This document shows positions 17,366 to 28,709 of a stretch of DNA of 64,000 bases, one piece after another. A model generated the notes under the pieces. It searched no databases. It was given only the letters and a program-made list of their open reading frames with translations, and was not told where the DNA came from. A program made the position numbers and the translations under genes. Numbering within the stretch: position 1 is the stretch's first letter; each line of letters opens with the position of its first letter. This DNA comes from DASSFG01 sp035547915 (GTDB lineage: Bacteria; Planctomycetota; Planctomycetia; Pirellulales; JAICIG01): contig DASZTS010000029.1 in assembly GCA_035547915.1 (NCBI GenBank), positions 201,361 through 265,360 on the forward strand, read 5' to 3'.

Positions 17366-18646
17366 ATGGAATCAATCCTCATCAAATCGGGACGGGTGAT
17401 CGATCCGAGCCAGCAGCTCGATCGCGTCACGAATGTGCTCTTGCGCGACGGTCGGGTCGCTGCCTACGACGCCAGCGACAACGGCCAGGACGTGACGATC
17501 GACGCATCCGGAAAAATCGTGGCACCGGGCCTCATCGACATGCACGTGCACCTGCGCGAGCCAGGCCGCGAAGAGGACGAGACGATCAAGACGGGTACGG
17601 CGGCGGCGCTGGCAGGTGGATTTACGTCCATCGCCTGCATCCCCAACACCGAGCCGCCGATCGACACACAAGCCACCGTCGAGTTCGTGCGGCATCAAGC
17701 AGCACTGGCGGGTAACTGCAACGTCTTCGTCGTCGCTTGCGTCAGCCGCAATCGCGAGGGGAAGGAACTCGCGGAGATCGGCCAATTGGTGGAAGCCGGA
17801 GCCGTCGCATTCAGCGACGACGGTGCACCGGTCTACGACGCCGAGTTGCTCCGCCGCGCATACGAATATTGCCTGATGTTCGACAAGCCGATCTTGAACC
17901 ACGCCGAGGTGCTCGAATTGACGCGCGGCGGCGTGATGCACGAGGGGCTGGTATCGCTCAGCCTGGGCTTGCCTGGTATGCCCGCCGCGGCCGAAGAAGT
18001 GATGACCGGCCGCGATATCGTGCTGGCCGAGGCCACGGGCGGCCGGATTCACATCATGCATATTTCGACCGCCGGCAGTGTCGAACTCGTGCGCCGGGCC
18101 CGGCGCCGCGGCGTTCGCGTGACGACCGAGGTCTGTCCGCATCACTTCACGCTCACCGACGAAGCGCTGCGATCCTTCGATTCGAACTGCAAAATGAGTC
18201 CGCCCCTGCGAGCGGCGAAAGACGTCGAAGCCTGCATCCACGGCCTGGTCGACGGCACGATCGACGTAATCTGTACCGACCACGCACCGCACGCCGCGGA
18301 GAAAAAGATGCAGGAACTCGACCGCGCGCCGTTCGGCATCGTAGGTCTGGAAACCGCGCTGGGACTCGTGGGCACGCAGCTCGTCGCCCCCGGCCATCTG
18401 ACCTGGGCCGAGGCGATCGAGAAGATGACGATCAACCCCGCGCGCATCCTGGGAATCAATAAGGGAACGCTGGCCATCGGGGCCGACGCCGACGTGACGA
18501 TCATCGAACCCGACCGCGAATGGATCGTCGATCCGACCCGCTTCAAGTCAAAGAGCCGCAACACGCCGTTTGGCGGCCGCAAGTTGCGCGGTCGAGCCGA
18601 CACGGTGATCGTCGGCGGCAAGGTGAAGCACCAGGTAGCGAATTGA
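17366..18646 (+). CDS. pyrC: Dihydroorotase (class I)
   Basis: This 426-aa amidohydrolase has metal ligands in DMHVHLREPG (about residues 58-67), then FDKPILNHAE, HIMHISTAGSVELV and the catalytic-type Asp in TDHAPHAAEKK. The length and motif set fit the class-I (long) dihydroorotase that partners aspartate carbamoyltransferase. It cyclises carbamoyl-aspartate to dihydroorotate in the cytosol. The gene directly follows pyrB with no terminator seen between them, so cotranscription is likely. Confidence 0.95.
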   Translation: MESILIKSGRVIDPSQQLDRVTNVLLRDGRVAAYDASDNGQDVTIDASGKIVAPGLIDMHVHLREPGREEDETIKTGTAAALAGGFTSIACIPNTEPPIDTQATVEFVRHQAALAGNCNVFVVACVSRNREGKELAEIGQLVEAGAVAFSDDGAPVYDAELLRRAYEYCLMFDKPILNHAEVLELTRGGVMHEGLVSLSLGLPGMPAAAEEVMTGRDIVLAEATGGRIHIMHISTAGSVELVRRARRRGVRVTTEVCPHHFTLTDEALRSFDSNCKMSPPLRAAKDVEACIHGLVDGTIDVICTDHAPHAAEKKMQELDRAPFGIVGLETALGLVGTQLVAPGHLTWAEAIEKMTINPARILGINKGTLAIGADADVTIIEPDREWIVDPTRFKSKSRNTPFGGRKLRGRADTVIVGGKVKHQVAN

Positions 18647-18812
18647 TGCGGGCGCCTCGGCTTCCCGCAGCAGGCTGGCCGGGTGCCGCCCCGGGCAGTG
18701 GTTTGCGCGGCGATTTCTTGTATCCTGTATCCTTTCCCACGCCGCAGCGTCGGGCATAAAGCAGCCCGTTCGTCGCCGGCCTGCTTCGGCACACGATTTA
18801 CCGTCGCCAGCG

Positions 18813-19769
18813 ATGCTCTCCGCGGTCATTCCGGTCTTCAACGAAGTCGATAGCCTGGAGAATCTCTATCGCGAGCTCGATGCAGTGGCTCGCGAGCACG
18901 CCTACGATCTCGACCTCGTCTTTGTGGACGATGGCTCGACCGACGGCTCGTGGAAGACGATTGCGACGCTCGCCGCCGCCGACCCTCGCGTGCGCGGCCT
19001 GCGCTTTCGGCGGAACTTCGGCAAGGCCGCGGCACTCAGCGCCGGCTTTCAGGCAGCCCGCGGCGAGTTGATCATGACGCTCGACGCCGACCTCCAGGAC
19101 GATCCCCGCGAAATCCCGCGGTTCTTGGAACAGATGACGAACGACTTCGACGTGGTCAGCGGTTGGAAGCAGATCCGGCACGATCCCTGGCACAAGGTTT
19201 GGCCGTCGCGGGTTTTCAACTGGCTCGTGAGCAGCCTCACCGGCGTAGCCCTGCATGATCACAACTGCGGCATGAAGTGCTATCGCCGCGAAGTGTTTCG
19301 TGAGGTGCGGCTGTACGGCGAGTTGCACCGTTTCGTGCCCGTGCTGGCGCACGCCCGCGGCTTCCGCGTGGGCGAGGTCGTCATTCAACATCGGCCGCGT
19401 CGGTTCGGCCACTCGAAGTACGGAGTCCGCCGCTTCTTGCGCGGCTTTCTCGATCTCCTCACGGTCAAGTTTCTCACCGGCTTCGGGCAACGGCCGCAAC
19501 ACGCGTTGGGGGCCGTCGGGTTGCTGTTCTTTCTGCTCGGCGTGGGCGGCATGGTCTACCTGACCCTTTATTGGCTGCGCACCCAACTCTGGCCATCCGA
19601 AACGCCGCTGCCGCTGCACCAACGCCCCGCGCTCATCTATTCGGTGGCTTCGCTCTTGCTGGGCGGCCAGTTGATCTCGATCGGATTTCTGGCCGAGTTG
19701 ATCATCGCTTACACCGGGCGCGACAGCGAAACCTATTCGGTGGCCGAGCAAACTCCCAGCCATGACTGA
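18813..19769 (+). CDS. GT2 glycosyltransferase (GtrB/ArnC-like, membrane anchored)
   Basis: This 318-aa protein has a family-2 glycosyltransferase domain: SAVIPVFNEVDSLENLYREL, VFVDDGSTDGSW and the metal-binding LDADLQDDP (DxD-like). Two C-terminal transmembrane helices lie at about residues 230-255 and 268-292. This is the polyprenyl-phosphate glycosyltransferase layout (GtrB, ArnC, DPM1), which loads sugar onto undecaprenyl phosphate. The last 8 nt overlap the next gene, a multi-pass membrane protein that could use the lipid-linked sugar (inference). Confidence 0.9.
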   Translation: MLSAVIPVFNEVDSLENLYRELDAVAREHAYDLDLVFVDDGSTDGSWKTIATLAAADPRVRGLRFRRNFGKAAALSAGFQAARGELIMTLDADLQDDPREIPRFLEQMTNDFDVVSGWKQIRHDPWHKVWPSRVFNWLVSSLTGVALHDHNCGMKCYRREVFREVRLYGELHRFVPVLAHARGFRVGEVVIQHRPRRFGHSKYGVRRFLRGFLDLLTVKFLTGFGQRPQHALGAVGLLFFLLGVGGMVYLTLYWLRTQLWPSETPLPLHQRPALIYSVASLLLGGQLISIGFLAELIIAYTGRDSETYSVAEQTPSHD

Positions 19770-21231
19770 TTCCGCCGAGACCGCTCCCGATCGTTGCACG
19801 CCGTTGCGGCGCAGCATCTATGCGCTGTTGATCGCCGTCAGCATCGGAGGCACGGTGGGTCGCATCTTCGCCGTCAACGCAGTCGACAACATTCGGCTGG
19901 AGAAGCACCTCAAGGACCAGGGCCGAAAGGATTGGCAAAAACAGCGACCATTTTTGTCGAGCAACGATCGCAGCCGCTGGGCGACCGTAAGATCGCTCGT
20001 CGAATTGGGCACTTACCAGATCGACGAGATCGTGAGCCAGCCCAATTGGGACACGATCGACATGGTCAAGCACGACGATCAGGGGCGGGCCGCGCCGGCA
20101 CCGGACGAAGGGCATCTCTATTCGAGCAAGCCACCGCTCTTGGCGACGCTTCTGGCGGGCCCTTATTGGGTGATCCACAAGCTCACGGGGGCGACGCTGG
20201 CCGAGCACCCGTTCTCGATTGGCCGCGGCCTGCTGATGTTGTTCAACGTGCTGCCGCTGATTATTTATTTTTTTGTGCTCGCCAGACTCGTCGAGCGTTT
20301 CGGCACAACCGACTGGGGGCGGGCGTATGTGATGACGTGCGCCGCGTTGGGAACGTTTCTGACGACCTTCGCCGTCTCGATCAATAATCATCTGTCGGCC
20401 GCTGTGTGCGCCGCCATCGCTCTCGATGCGGCGTTACGCATTTGGTACGACGGCGAACAGCGGCTGCGTTGGTTCGTCGTAGCCGGTTTCTTTGCGGCGT
20501 TCGCCGTAGCCAACGAATTGCCGGCCTTGGCCTTTGCGGCGGCCGTGGCGCTGGGGCTTTTCTACAAGGCTCCCTGGAATACGCTGAAGGCCTTCTTGCC
20601 GGCCGCTCTCCTGGTCGGTGCTGCTGCCGAGGGGACGACCTATCTCGCACACCATTCGTGGATCCCGCCCTATGCCCACCGCAAGGCGGAGGACAATTGG
20701 TACGATTATCAATTCATCCGCAACGGCAAGGTTCGCGATAGTTACTGGTCACACCCCGAGGCCCGCAGCCCGATCGACCAGGGAGAGCCGGATCGATCGA
20801 TCTATGCCTTTCACGCGCTCGTCGGCCACCACGGCATCTTTTCGCTCACCCCCATCTGGCTGTTTAGCTTTCTGGGTATGGGCCTGTTGTGTCGGCGCCG
20901 CGCCCCCGATTGGCGGGCGCTGGGACTGTTGCTGACATCGGTTTCGCTGGTGTGCATCGCTTTCTACCTGCTCAGGCCGCAGGACGATCGCAATTACGGC
21001 GGCATGAGCAGCGGCTTTCGCTGGGTGTTCTGGCTGGCGCCGCTCTGGCTGGTGGCCATGCTGCCGATGGCCGACGTACTGGGGGCACGCCGCTGGTCGC
21101 GCGGCCTGGCGCTCGTGTTGCTTGCTTGTTCCGTGCTGTCCGTCAGCTATCCGACATGGAACCCTTGGGTGCATCCGTGGCTGCTCGATTTTCTGGCCAG
21201 CCAGCAATGGGTGCGACTCGGTATCCGCTAG
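19762..21231 (+). CDS. GT-C-like multi-pass membrane protein
   Basis: This 489-aa protein has about 9-10 hydrophobic segments, with a first helix at residues 18-36 followed by a large extracytoplasmic loop. The loop contains SSKPPLLATLLAGPY, resembling the region after the first helix of PMT/ArnT-like GT-C glycosyltransferases. No firm family match is recognised. The 8-nt overlap with the GT2 gene supports a two-step system in which the GT2 enzyme makes polyprenyl-P-sugar and this protein transfers it. The acceptor is unknown. Confidence 0.75.
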   Translation: MTDSAETAPDRCTPLRRSIYALLIAVSIGGTVGRIFAVNAVDNIRLEKHLKDQGRKDWQKQRPFLSSNDRSRWATVRSLVELGTYQIDEIVSQPNWDTIDMVKHDDQGRAAPAPDEGHLYSSKPPLLATLLAGPYWVIHKLTGATLAEHPFSIGRGLLMLFNVLPLIIYFFVLARLVERFGTTDWGRAYVMTCAALGTFLTTFAVSINNHLSAAVCAAIALDAALRIWYDGEQRLRWFVVAGFFAAFAVANELPALAFAAAVALGLFYKAPWNTLKAFLPAALLVGAAAEGTTYLAHHSWIPPYAHRKAEDNWYDYQFIRNGKVRDSYWSHPEARSPIDQGEPDRSIYAFHALVGHHGIFSLTPIWLFSFLGMGLLCRRRAPDWRALGLLLTSVSLVCIAFYLLRPQDDRNYGGMSSGFRWVFWLAPLWLVAMLPMADVLGARRWSRGLALVLLACSVLSVSYPTWNPWVHPWLLDFLASQQWVRLGIR

Positions 21232-21305
21232 CGCGGTAGTCCGGTTTGTCCGGCTGGCAGGTCGGAAAAAAACAAAGAGCGCGTACGAAATTGATTTGAC
21301 GTCAC

Positions 21306-21321
21306 GGGCACGCTAATTGCT
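21306..21321 (+). promoter_or_regulatory. Sigma-54 (RpoN)-type promoter upstream of prkA
   Basis: The sequence GGGCACG-CTAA-TTGCT matches the sigma-54 consensus TGGCACG-N4-TTGCW at every defined position except the first. The GG at -24 and GC at -12 have the required spacing. It lies in a non-coding stretch on the coding strand of prkA, with an expected transcript start near 21332 and hence a leader of about 555 nt. In E. coli the homologous yeaGH operon belongs to the NtrC/sigma-54 regulon, which supports the call. A sigma-54 promoter needs an enhancer-binding activator; its site was not identified. Confidence 0.6.
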
Positions 21322-21887
21322 ATCCCCACAATCGGTTACGTGGCTCGCCGCCCAGCCGATCGAATAAAACCGCTGAGAAAGTAGGCAAATTCGATATTGC
21401 CGCGCGGCGGAATTGAGGAGATACTGGAATTAGGTTACGGTGGCAGAGGTGCGAGAAAAGGAATCTTGCACGCTGGCGAGCGCGAAGATGCACCAGTACG
21501 CCAGAGACCCGCCTCGCCTCAGTTCCGGGTGTTCTTTAGCAAGTTTCTCTCTTGAGTCGCTCTCGCGACGTGGCCGCCAGACCCGCAAGCTAACTTTTGG
21601 CGGCGCATCCTGGGCGGCTCCTCCTGCCGATAGGCGCGCTTGGCCGAGCGTTTGCGCCTGCGCGAATCTTTGGCGGGATGCGGAATGGAACTTGCTTGCA
21701 CGCGCCCGGTACCGAACGGTGATGTCGAATGGGGCCTGCCGAAAATAAGGGCGCCCACCGCCCTTTCGACAGGCTTCTGGGCCTCGAACTGACGTAAGGA
21801 GACGCAGCCACATCGATCGGATGGAAGGGCAAGCCGCAGGGCAGCTTAGGCCGACTCAATTTTTTAATTGTCGGAGGAGATCCCTCA
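21322..21887 (+). other. Long 5' leader of the prkA operon
   Basis: About 566 nt without a convincing gene lie between the sigma-54-like promoter and the prkA start. A GTG-started 102-aa frame (21440-21748) is open but lacks a clear ribosome-binding site and family. The segment around 21560-21660 has repeat-like character. A hairpin lies at 21735-21773. The prkA ribosome-binding site GGAGGAGA sits at the end. The leader could hold an unseen regulatory RNA. Confidence 0.4.
21735..21773 (+). promoter_or_regulatory. Hairpin in prkA leader
   Basis: CCTGCCGAAA (21735-21744) and TTTCGACAGG (21764-21773) are near-perfect reverse complements. Inside them, AGGGCG and CGCCCT extend the stem past a 3-nt bulge. 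There is no T-run after it, so it is not a simple terminator. Its position about 115 nt before prkA allows a role in leader structure or RNA stability. Confidence 0.4.
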
Positions 21888-23933
<2,046 letters not shown>

Positions 23934-24084
23934 GCGAGAGCTGGCACAGGGGCGACTTCGGGATAGGGAATCGCGAACAGCAAACGGCCGAGGAGGCGAG
24001 TTCAGGAGACCACGGGAAATCGAGGCTGGCCGGCAAGGTGCCGCCGTATGAGGCGCGCTGCCGCGGCCTGCCCCCTACCAGCCT

Positions 24085-25197
24085 ATGTACACGAAAATCG
24101 AGCGCGATCAATCGCGCTTCAAGCAGATCGTACGAGGCAAGATTCGCGAGAATCTGCGGAAGTACGTCACGCACGGCGAACTGATCGGCCGCCAAGGACG
24201 CGACCTGGTCAGCATTCCCATTCCCCAACTCGATGTGCCGCATTTCCGCTATGGGCACAATGGTTCGGGCGGAGTCGGCCAGGGCGAGGGCGAAGAGGGC
24301 ACGCCCGTCGCGCAGGGCGATCCGGACGAGGGCGAAGGCACCGGCCGTGCCGGCAGCGACCCGGGCGGCCATATCCTCGAAGTCGAAGTCTCGCTCGAAG
24401 AACTGGCCGAGATCCTGGGCGATCAACTCGAACTGCCGCGCATCGAGCCCAAGGGTAAGGCGAACATCACCGACGAGAAGCTCAAGTACACGAGCATCCG
24501 CCGCACCGGCCCCGAATCGTTGCGACATTTCAAGCGGACGTATATGGAGGCGCTGCGACGGCAGATCTCGTCGAGTACGTATGACGCTTCGCGGCCGCTG
24601 GTGGTGCCGATCCGCGACGACAAACGCTATCGTTCTTGGACCACTAATCCGCAGCCCGACGCCAACGCCGCGGTGATCTACATCATGGACGTGTCGGGCT
24701 CGATGACCGACGAGCAGAAGCAGATCGTCCGCACCGAGGCATTTTGGATCGACACCTGGCTCCGCAGCCAATACGACGGACTGGAACGCCGCTACATCAT
24801 TCACGACGCGGCGGCCAAGGAAGTCGACGAAGATACGTTCTATCACACCCGCGAGAGCGGCGGCACGCGCATCAGCTCGGCCTACCAGGTGTGCGTCGAA
24901 CTGATGAACCGCGCCTTCCCCGCCACCGACTGGAACCTGTATGTGTTCCAGTTCTCCGACGGCGACAACTGGGGCGAAGATAACCTTGCCAGCCTGCGCC
25001 TGCTGCGCGAACAAATCCTGCCGTCAGTGAACCTCTTCTGTTACGGCCAGGTGGAAAGCCCGTATGGCAGCGGCGAGTACTTCCGCACCCTGCGCGACGG
25101 CATCGACCGCGAGGTCGAGAACCTGGTCCTCTCGGAGATTCGCGACCGCGACGGCATTTACGATTCGATCAAGCTCTTTTTGGGAAAAGGCAAATGA
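24085..25197 (+). CDS. YeaH/YhbH family (DUF444) protein
   Basis: This 370-aa protein begins with the family's hallmark (KIERDQSRFKQIVRGKIRENLRKY, about residues 4-27). A Gly/Glu-rich linker (about 55-95) comes next. A von Willebrand A-like domain has the MIDAS-type motif DVSGSMTDEQK at about 208, followed by SGGTRISSAYQ. It is somewhat shorter than E. coli YeaH, mostly in the linker. The molecular role is unknown; it partners PrkA in starvation regulation. The stop overlaps the SpoVR start by ATGA. Confidence 0.92.
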   Translation: MYTKIERDQSRFKQIVRGKIRENLRKYVTHGELIGRQGRDLVSIPIPQLDVPHFRYGHNGSGGVGQGEGEEGTPVAQGDPDEGEGTGRAGSDPGGHILEVEVSLEELAEILGDQLELPRIEPKGKANITDEKLKYTSIRRTGPESLRHFKRTYMEALRRQISSSTYDASRPLVVPIRDDKRYRSWTTNPQPDANAAVIYIMDVSGSMTDEQKQIVRTEAFWIDTWLRSQYDGLERRYIIHDAAAKEVDEDTFYHTRESGGTRISSAYQVCVELMNRAFPATDWNLYVFQFSDGDNWGEDNLASLRLLREQILPSVNLFCYGQVESPYGSGEYFRTLRDGIDREVENLVLSEIRDRDGIYDSIKLFLGKGK

Positions 25198-26720
25198 GCA
25201 CGGCCCTCGGTCGCGTCGAACCGCTCCCTCCGCATCTGGCCGAAATCCAGGGGCAGATGGAGGAATATGCGCGCGGCTACGGCCTCGATTTCTATCCGAC
25301 GATCTTCGAGGTGGTCGATCACGACCAGCTCAACGCCATCGCCGCCTACGGCGGCTTTCCCACGCGCTACCCGCATTGGCGGTTCGGCATGGAGTACGAG
25401 CAGCTCTCCAAGGGTTATTCCTACGGACTGCAAAAGATTTATGAGCTCGTCATCAACAACGATCCGTGCTACGCCTACCTGATGCGGTCTAACGGGCTGA
25501 CGGACCAGAAGATGGTGATGGCCCACGTCTACGGCCATTGCGATTTCTTCAAGAACAATTTCTGGTTCAGCAAGACCGACCGGAAGATGATGGACCACAT
25601 GGCCAATCATGGCAACCGCATCCGGCGGTACATGGATCGCTTCGGTGTCAACGAGGTCGAAGATTTCATCGACGGCTGCCTGAGCATCGAAGACCTGATC
25701 GACGTCTATTCGCCGTTCATCAAGCGGTTCGACGAGCCGATGCAGAATCGCTTTCGCGGTGGAGATGAGGTCGACGAACTCGAGCCGCCGGGCAAGTTCA
25801 AGGCCAAGGACTATATGGACCAGTTCGTCAATCCGCCCGACGCCCTGGCCGCCGAAGCCGAGAAACGCCGCAAGCAGCAGGAAGTGCAGGAAAAATTCCC
25901 CAAGGAGCCGGTGCGCGACGTGATGCTCTTCGTGTTGGAGAACGCGCCGCTCAAGCCGTGGCAGCTCGACGTGCTGTCGATCATCCGCGACGAAGCGTAT
26001 TATTTCGCCCCGCAGGCCCAGACCAAGATCATGAACGAGGGCTGGGCCAGCTTCTGGCATTCGACCATCATGACGCGCCAGGGGCTGACCGGCGCCGACG
26101 TGGTCAACTACTGCGACCATCACTCGGGCACGATGGCCACCAGCGGCGCTCGGCTCAACCCATACAAGCTCGGGCTGGAATTGCTGCGCGACATCGAAGA
26201 TCGGTGGAACAAGGGCCGCTTCGGCCGCGAATACGAGGAGTGCGACGACTACGACACGCGCCGCAAATGGAACACCGGCGCCAACCTCGGTCGCCAGAAG
26301 ATCTTCGAGGTCCGCAAGATCCACAACGATCTGACGTTCATCGACACGTTCCTGACGCTCGAGTTCTGCCGCGAGCACAAGCTCTTTTCGTTCGGCTACA
26401 ACGACGACACGAACTATTACGAGATCGAGAGCCGCGAATTCCCGAAGATCAAGCAGCGGCTCTTGTTCAGCCTGACGAATCGCGGGCAGCCGCACATCAC
26501 GGTGCGCGACGGCAACTACAAGAATCGCGGCGAGCTGTTCTTGGGGCACGAGTTCAACGGCATCGAATTGCAAACGAACTACGCCCGCGACACGCTGACC
26601 AACTTACAGCGGTTGTGGATGCGTCCGGTACACATCGAAACGGCGCTTGGCGGGGTGAAAACGATTTTGTCCTACGACGGCCGCGAACACACCATCGAGC
26701 AGTTCAAGCCGTCGAAATAG
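25194..26720 (+). CDS. SpoVR family protein (YcgB-like)
   Basis: This 508-aa protein fits the SpoVR/YcgB family throughout. Hallmarks include the N-terminal ARGYGLDFYPTIFEVVDHDQLN, AAYGGFPTRYPHWRFGMEYEQ, MNEGWASFWH and LFSFGYNDDTNYYEIESREFPKIK. B. subtilis SpoVR is needed for normal spore cortex; in non-sporulating bacteria the gene travels with prkA and yeaH and serves a stress or stationary-phase role. Its ATGA overlap with the yeaH-like gene indicates translational coupling. Confidence 0.95.
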   Translation: MSTALGRVEPLPPHLAEIQGQMEEYARGYGLDFYPTIFEVVDHDQLNAIAAYGGFPTRYPHWRFGMEYEQLSKGYSYGLQKIYELVINNDPCYAYLMRSNGLTDQKMVMAHVYGHCDFFKNNFWFSKTDRKMMDHMANHGNRIRRYMDRFGVNEVEDFIDGCLSIEDLIDVYSPFIKRFDEPMQNRFRGGDEVDELEPPGKFKAKDYMDQFVNPPDALAAEAEKRRKQQEVQEKFPKEPVRDVMLFVLENAPLKPWQLDVLSIIRDEAYYFAPQAQTKIMNEGWASFWHSTIMTRQGLTGADVVNYCDHHSGTMATSGARLNPYKLGLELLRDIEDRWNKGRFGREYEECDDYDTRRKWNTGANLGRQKIFEVRKIHNDLTFIDTFLTLEFCREHKLFSFGYNDDTNYYEIESREFPKIKQRLLFSLTNRGQPHITVRDGNYKNRGELFLGHEFNGIELQTNYARDTLTNLQRLWMRPVHIETALGGVKTILSYDGREHTIEQFKPSK

Positions 26721-26775
26721 AGAATCGACAGAGAACAGAAGCGGAACAGATCGAAACACGGGGAAGGAGAAGGCC

Positions 26776-27255
26776 ATGTCATTAGTCGAAGAGGCCAAGA
26801 AAGCATTAACGGGAATGGGGAGTTTTACCGCCTCGCGGCACGTTCTCGCCGTCGCCGACACGGGCGAGCGCTTGGAGTCTGAACTGACAACGCTCGATCG
26901 CGTCGGCTGCGAGTTCACGCGCTTTGTGTTACACGCCGACCACCTATCGGCCGCCACGATAGACCAACTCAAACGGGTCAGCGAGACGCTCGCCAGCCGG
27001 CTGACGTATCTGCTCGAACCGATCCGGCCGATCGAACAGGACGCCGAGGGCTGCGTCATCCAGATGCGCTCCGTACCCCCGCAACGCGAAGCCGACGTGA
27101 CGAGCTACTACGAAGTGCTCGTGCGTCGTGGCGGCGAACTCAGCCTCTGCCGCTGGGCCAAAGCGCCCGGCGACGTCCGCCAGCCGTTGCCTGCCCAGGT
27201 CACGCGCGAGGTGTTTCTACGCCTGGTCGGTGATTTTTCGGCCGCAGCGCGGTAG
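26776..27255 (+). CDS. Unknown protein, fourth gene of the prkA operon
   Basis: This 159-aa soluble protein has a strong ribosome-binding site (GGAGAAGG) before ATG 26776. It begins SLVEEAKKALTGMGSFTASR and contains a mixed helix/strand region with TTLDRVGCEFTRFVLHADHL. No signal or membrane segment is seen, and I do not recognise the family. It follows spoVR by 55 nt in the same direction with no terminator between, so it probably shares the transcript and the starvation-type regulation (inference). It may be a planctomycete-specific partner of PrkA-YeaH-SpoVR. Confidence 0.7.
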   Translation: MSLVEEAKKALTGMGSFTASRHVLAVADTGERLESELTTLDRVGCEFTRFVLHADHLSAATIDQLKRVSETLASRLTYLLEPIRPIEQDAEGCVIQMRSVPPQREADVTSYYEVLVRRGGELSLCRWAKAPGDVRQPLPAQVTREVFLRLVGDFSAAAR

Positions 27256-27300
27256 CGAAGCCGGTCGGTCAGGACTTGCTGGCAGAGTTCGGCGGTCTCT

Positions 27301-28404
27301 TCACAGCTCTTCGCATTCCACTTTATCGCCATCGCGGACCTGTCGTATCCCGATGAGAATGATTCGGTCGTCCACACCGACACCACTCTTGACGACATAG
27401 AGATCGTCCGATTCGTCGTGGACGACGATCTCGCGTTGATGAGCCACATTGTCCTTGTCGACCACATACACATACCGCTTGTTGAGCTTCTCAAACGTCG
27501 CCCGTTGAGGAATGACGACGGCCCCCTGGATGATTCGATTCACCACCACGGTGCCACTCATGCCGTGACGTAGCGAGCGATCCGGGTTCGGAAAGTCCGC
27601 GCGGAAGGGAATGTTCCCGGCTTCGTCTTTGACGTTGGCTTCGATCGCACCAATGTGTCCGACCTGTTCGAATTTACCGTCGTTCGCCAAGATAAGATCG
27701 ATGGTCAGTTTGTCGAGCTTCTTAGGGTATTCGAGGTAGCGCGTTTCGGGGACGGTGAAATAGACCCACATCTGACTATGGTCTGCCAAGACACCCAGCT
27801 CCTCTCCCTCCTTGACCTGGTTGCCGGCCTTCTGGTCAACGCTAAGAATCGTGCCTTCGAAAGGGGCTTTCAGCGCCGTAAACGTCAGTTCGACTTTTGC
27901 AAGTTGCAGGTCCGCCTGCGCCTTGACGAGCTTCTCTTCGAGCAATGCCAGACCATCCGCAGACACCGCCTTGTCGTCGCGCAGCTTTTTGGCGTCGTCA
28001 AGCGCCCGCTCTGCCATCGTCGCCTGGTCTCTTGCCCGATTGAGTTTTACCCGATACGGCTCGGGGTCGATGTTGAACATCACATCTCCCTGCTTCACCT
28101 CCTGTTCGGCCGCAACCGAGATCTTCTGGAGTTGCCCCTGCAACAGGGAACGAATCCTGATGTGCCGGATCGCACGGATCCTGGCCGCATATTGCTCGGC
28201 GATGGCGACATCCTTGGTGCGCGGCTTGGTGACTAGAACCTTGACCGTGGATTTGGCGGTCGGCGTGTCCGCACGAGACACGGGAGACACGACGCCTGTG
28301 GCCAGGGTCAGAGCGGTCGCTGCAAAACCGACGGTCCACCAATTGCCTGCCACAACGTCGGGGGCGACTCCCAGGAAATGACGAATGCGCTTCAAAAGCT
28401 TCAT
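27301..28404 (-). CDS. RND/HlyD-type periplasmic adaptor subunit
   Basis: This 367-aa protein has an N-terminal hydrophobic segment at about residues 24-45. It then follows the membrane-fusion order: lipoyl half (IRIRSLLQGQLQKISVAAEQEVKQGDVMFNI), helical hairpin (about 115-170), second lipoyl half (KAPFEGTILSVDQKAGNQVKEGEEL) and beta-barrel/membrane-proximal domains. It would bridge an inner-membrane pump to an outer-membrane channel. No permease or TolC gene is adjacent, so the partners must be elsewhere. GGAGGG lies just before ATG 28404. Confidence 0.88.
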   Translation of the reverse strand: MKLLKRIRHFLGVAPDVVAGNWWTVGFAATALTLATGVVSPVSRADTPTAKSTVKVLVTKPRTKDVAIAEQYAARIRAIRHIRIRSLLQGQLQKISVAAEQEVKQGDVMFNIDPEPYRVKLNRARDQATMAERALDDAKKLRDDKAVSADGLALLEEKLVKAQADLQLAKVELTFTALKAPFEGTILSVDQKAGNQVKEGEELGVLADHSQMWVYFTVPETRYLEYPKKLDKLTIDLILANDGKFEQVGHIGAIEANVKDEAGNIPFRADFPNPDRSLRHGMSGTVVVNRIIQGAVVIPQRATFEKLNKRYVYVVDKDNVAHQREIVVHDESDDLYVVKSGVGVDDRIILIGIRQVRDGDKVECEEL

Positions 28405-28527
28405 TTTCCCTCCGCTGCTTATCGAGGCCGCAACAAGCAGATTCCCTGCGCCGTTTGTGCAACCGACTCAGAGACCGGAACATTGTTGCCCCGCTGCAAT
28501 AGCTGGTCATGCCACACAGCCGCCAGC

Positions 28528-28533
28528 ATTATA
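28528..28533 (-). promoter_or_regulatory. Putative -10 element for the orphan adaptor gene
   Basis: On the minus strand this is a perfect TATAAT about 125 nt upstream of the adaptor ATG. No good -35 hexamer stands 16-18 nt further up, so the assignment is weak. It fits a divergent promoter arrangement with the rightward promoter at 28593-28621. Confidence 0.3.
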
Positions 28534-28592
28534 TGCGGCAAGCGGAGCTGCGATCACACCGCTCGACCCGTTAGGATTAGGGCATCCTCAGC

Positions 28593-28621
28593 TTGGCAAC
28601 GGGGATTTTCAAGTGCATAAT
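28593..28621 (+). promoter_or_regulatory. Sigma-70-type promoter for the DUF1549/DUF1553 gene
   Basis: TTGGCA (28593-28598), a 17-nt spacer and CATAAT (28616-28621) form a good vegetative promoter. It lies about 90 nt upstream of ATG 28710 in the 305-nt region between the divergent adaptor and DUF1549 genes. No other gene was seen in that region. Confidence 0.5.
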
Positions 28622-28709
28622 GATCGGCTGATGCGTTCCCGCCCGGCGGCCCCTCGTTTCGACCCACCGAAAAGCCGCCCAAGACTTCCGACCGATGGAG
28701 CCTCGCTAG

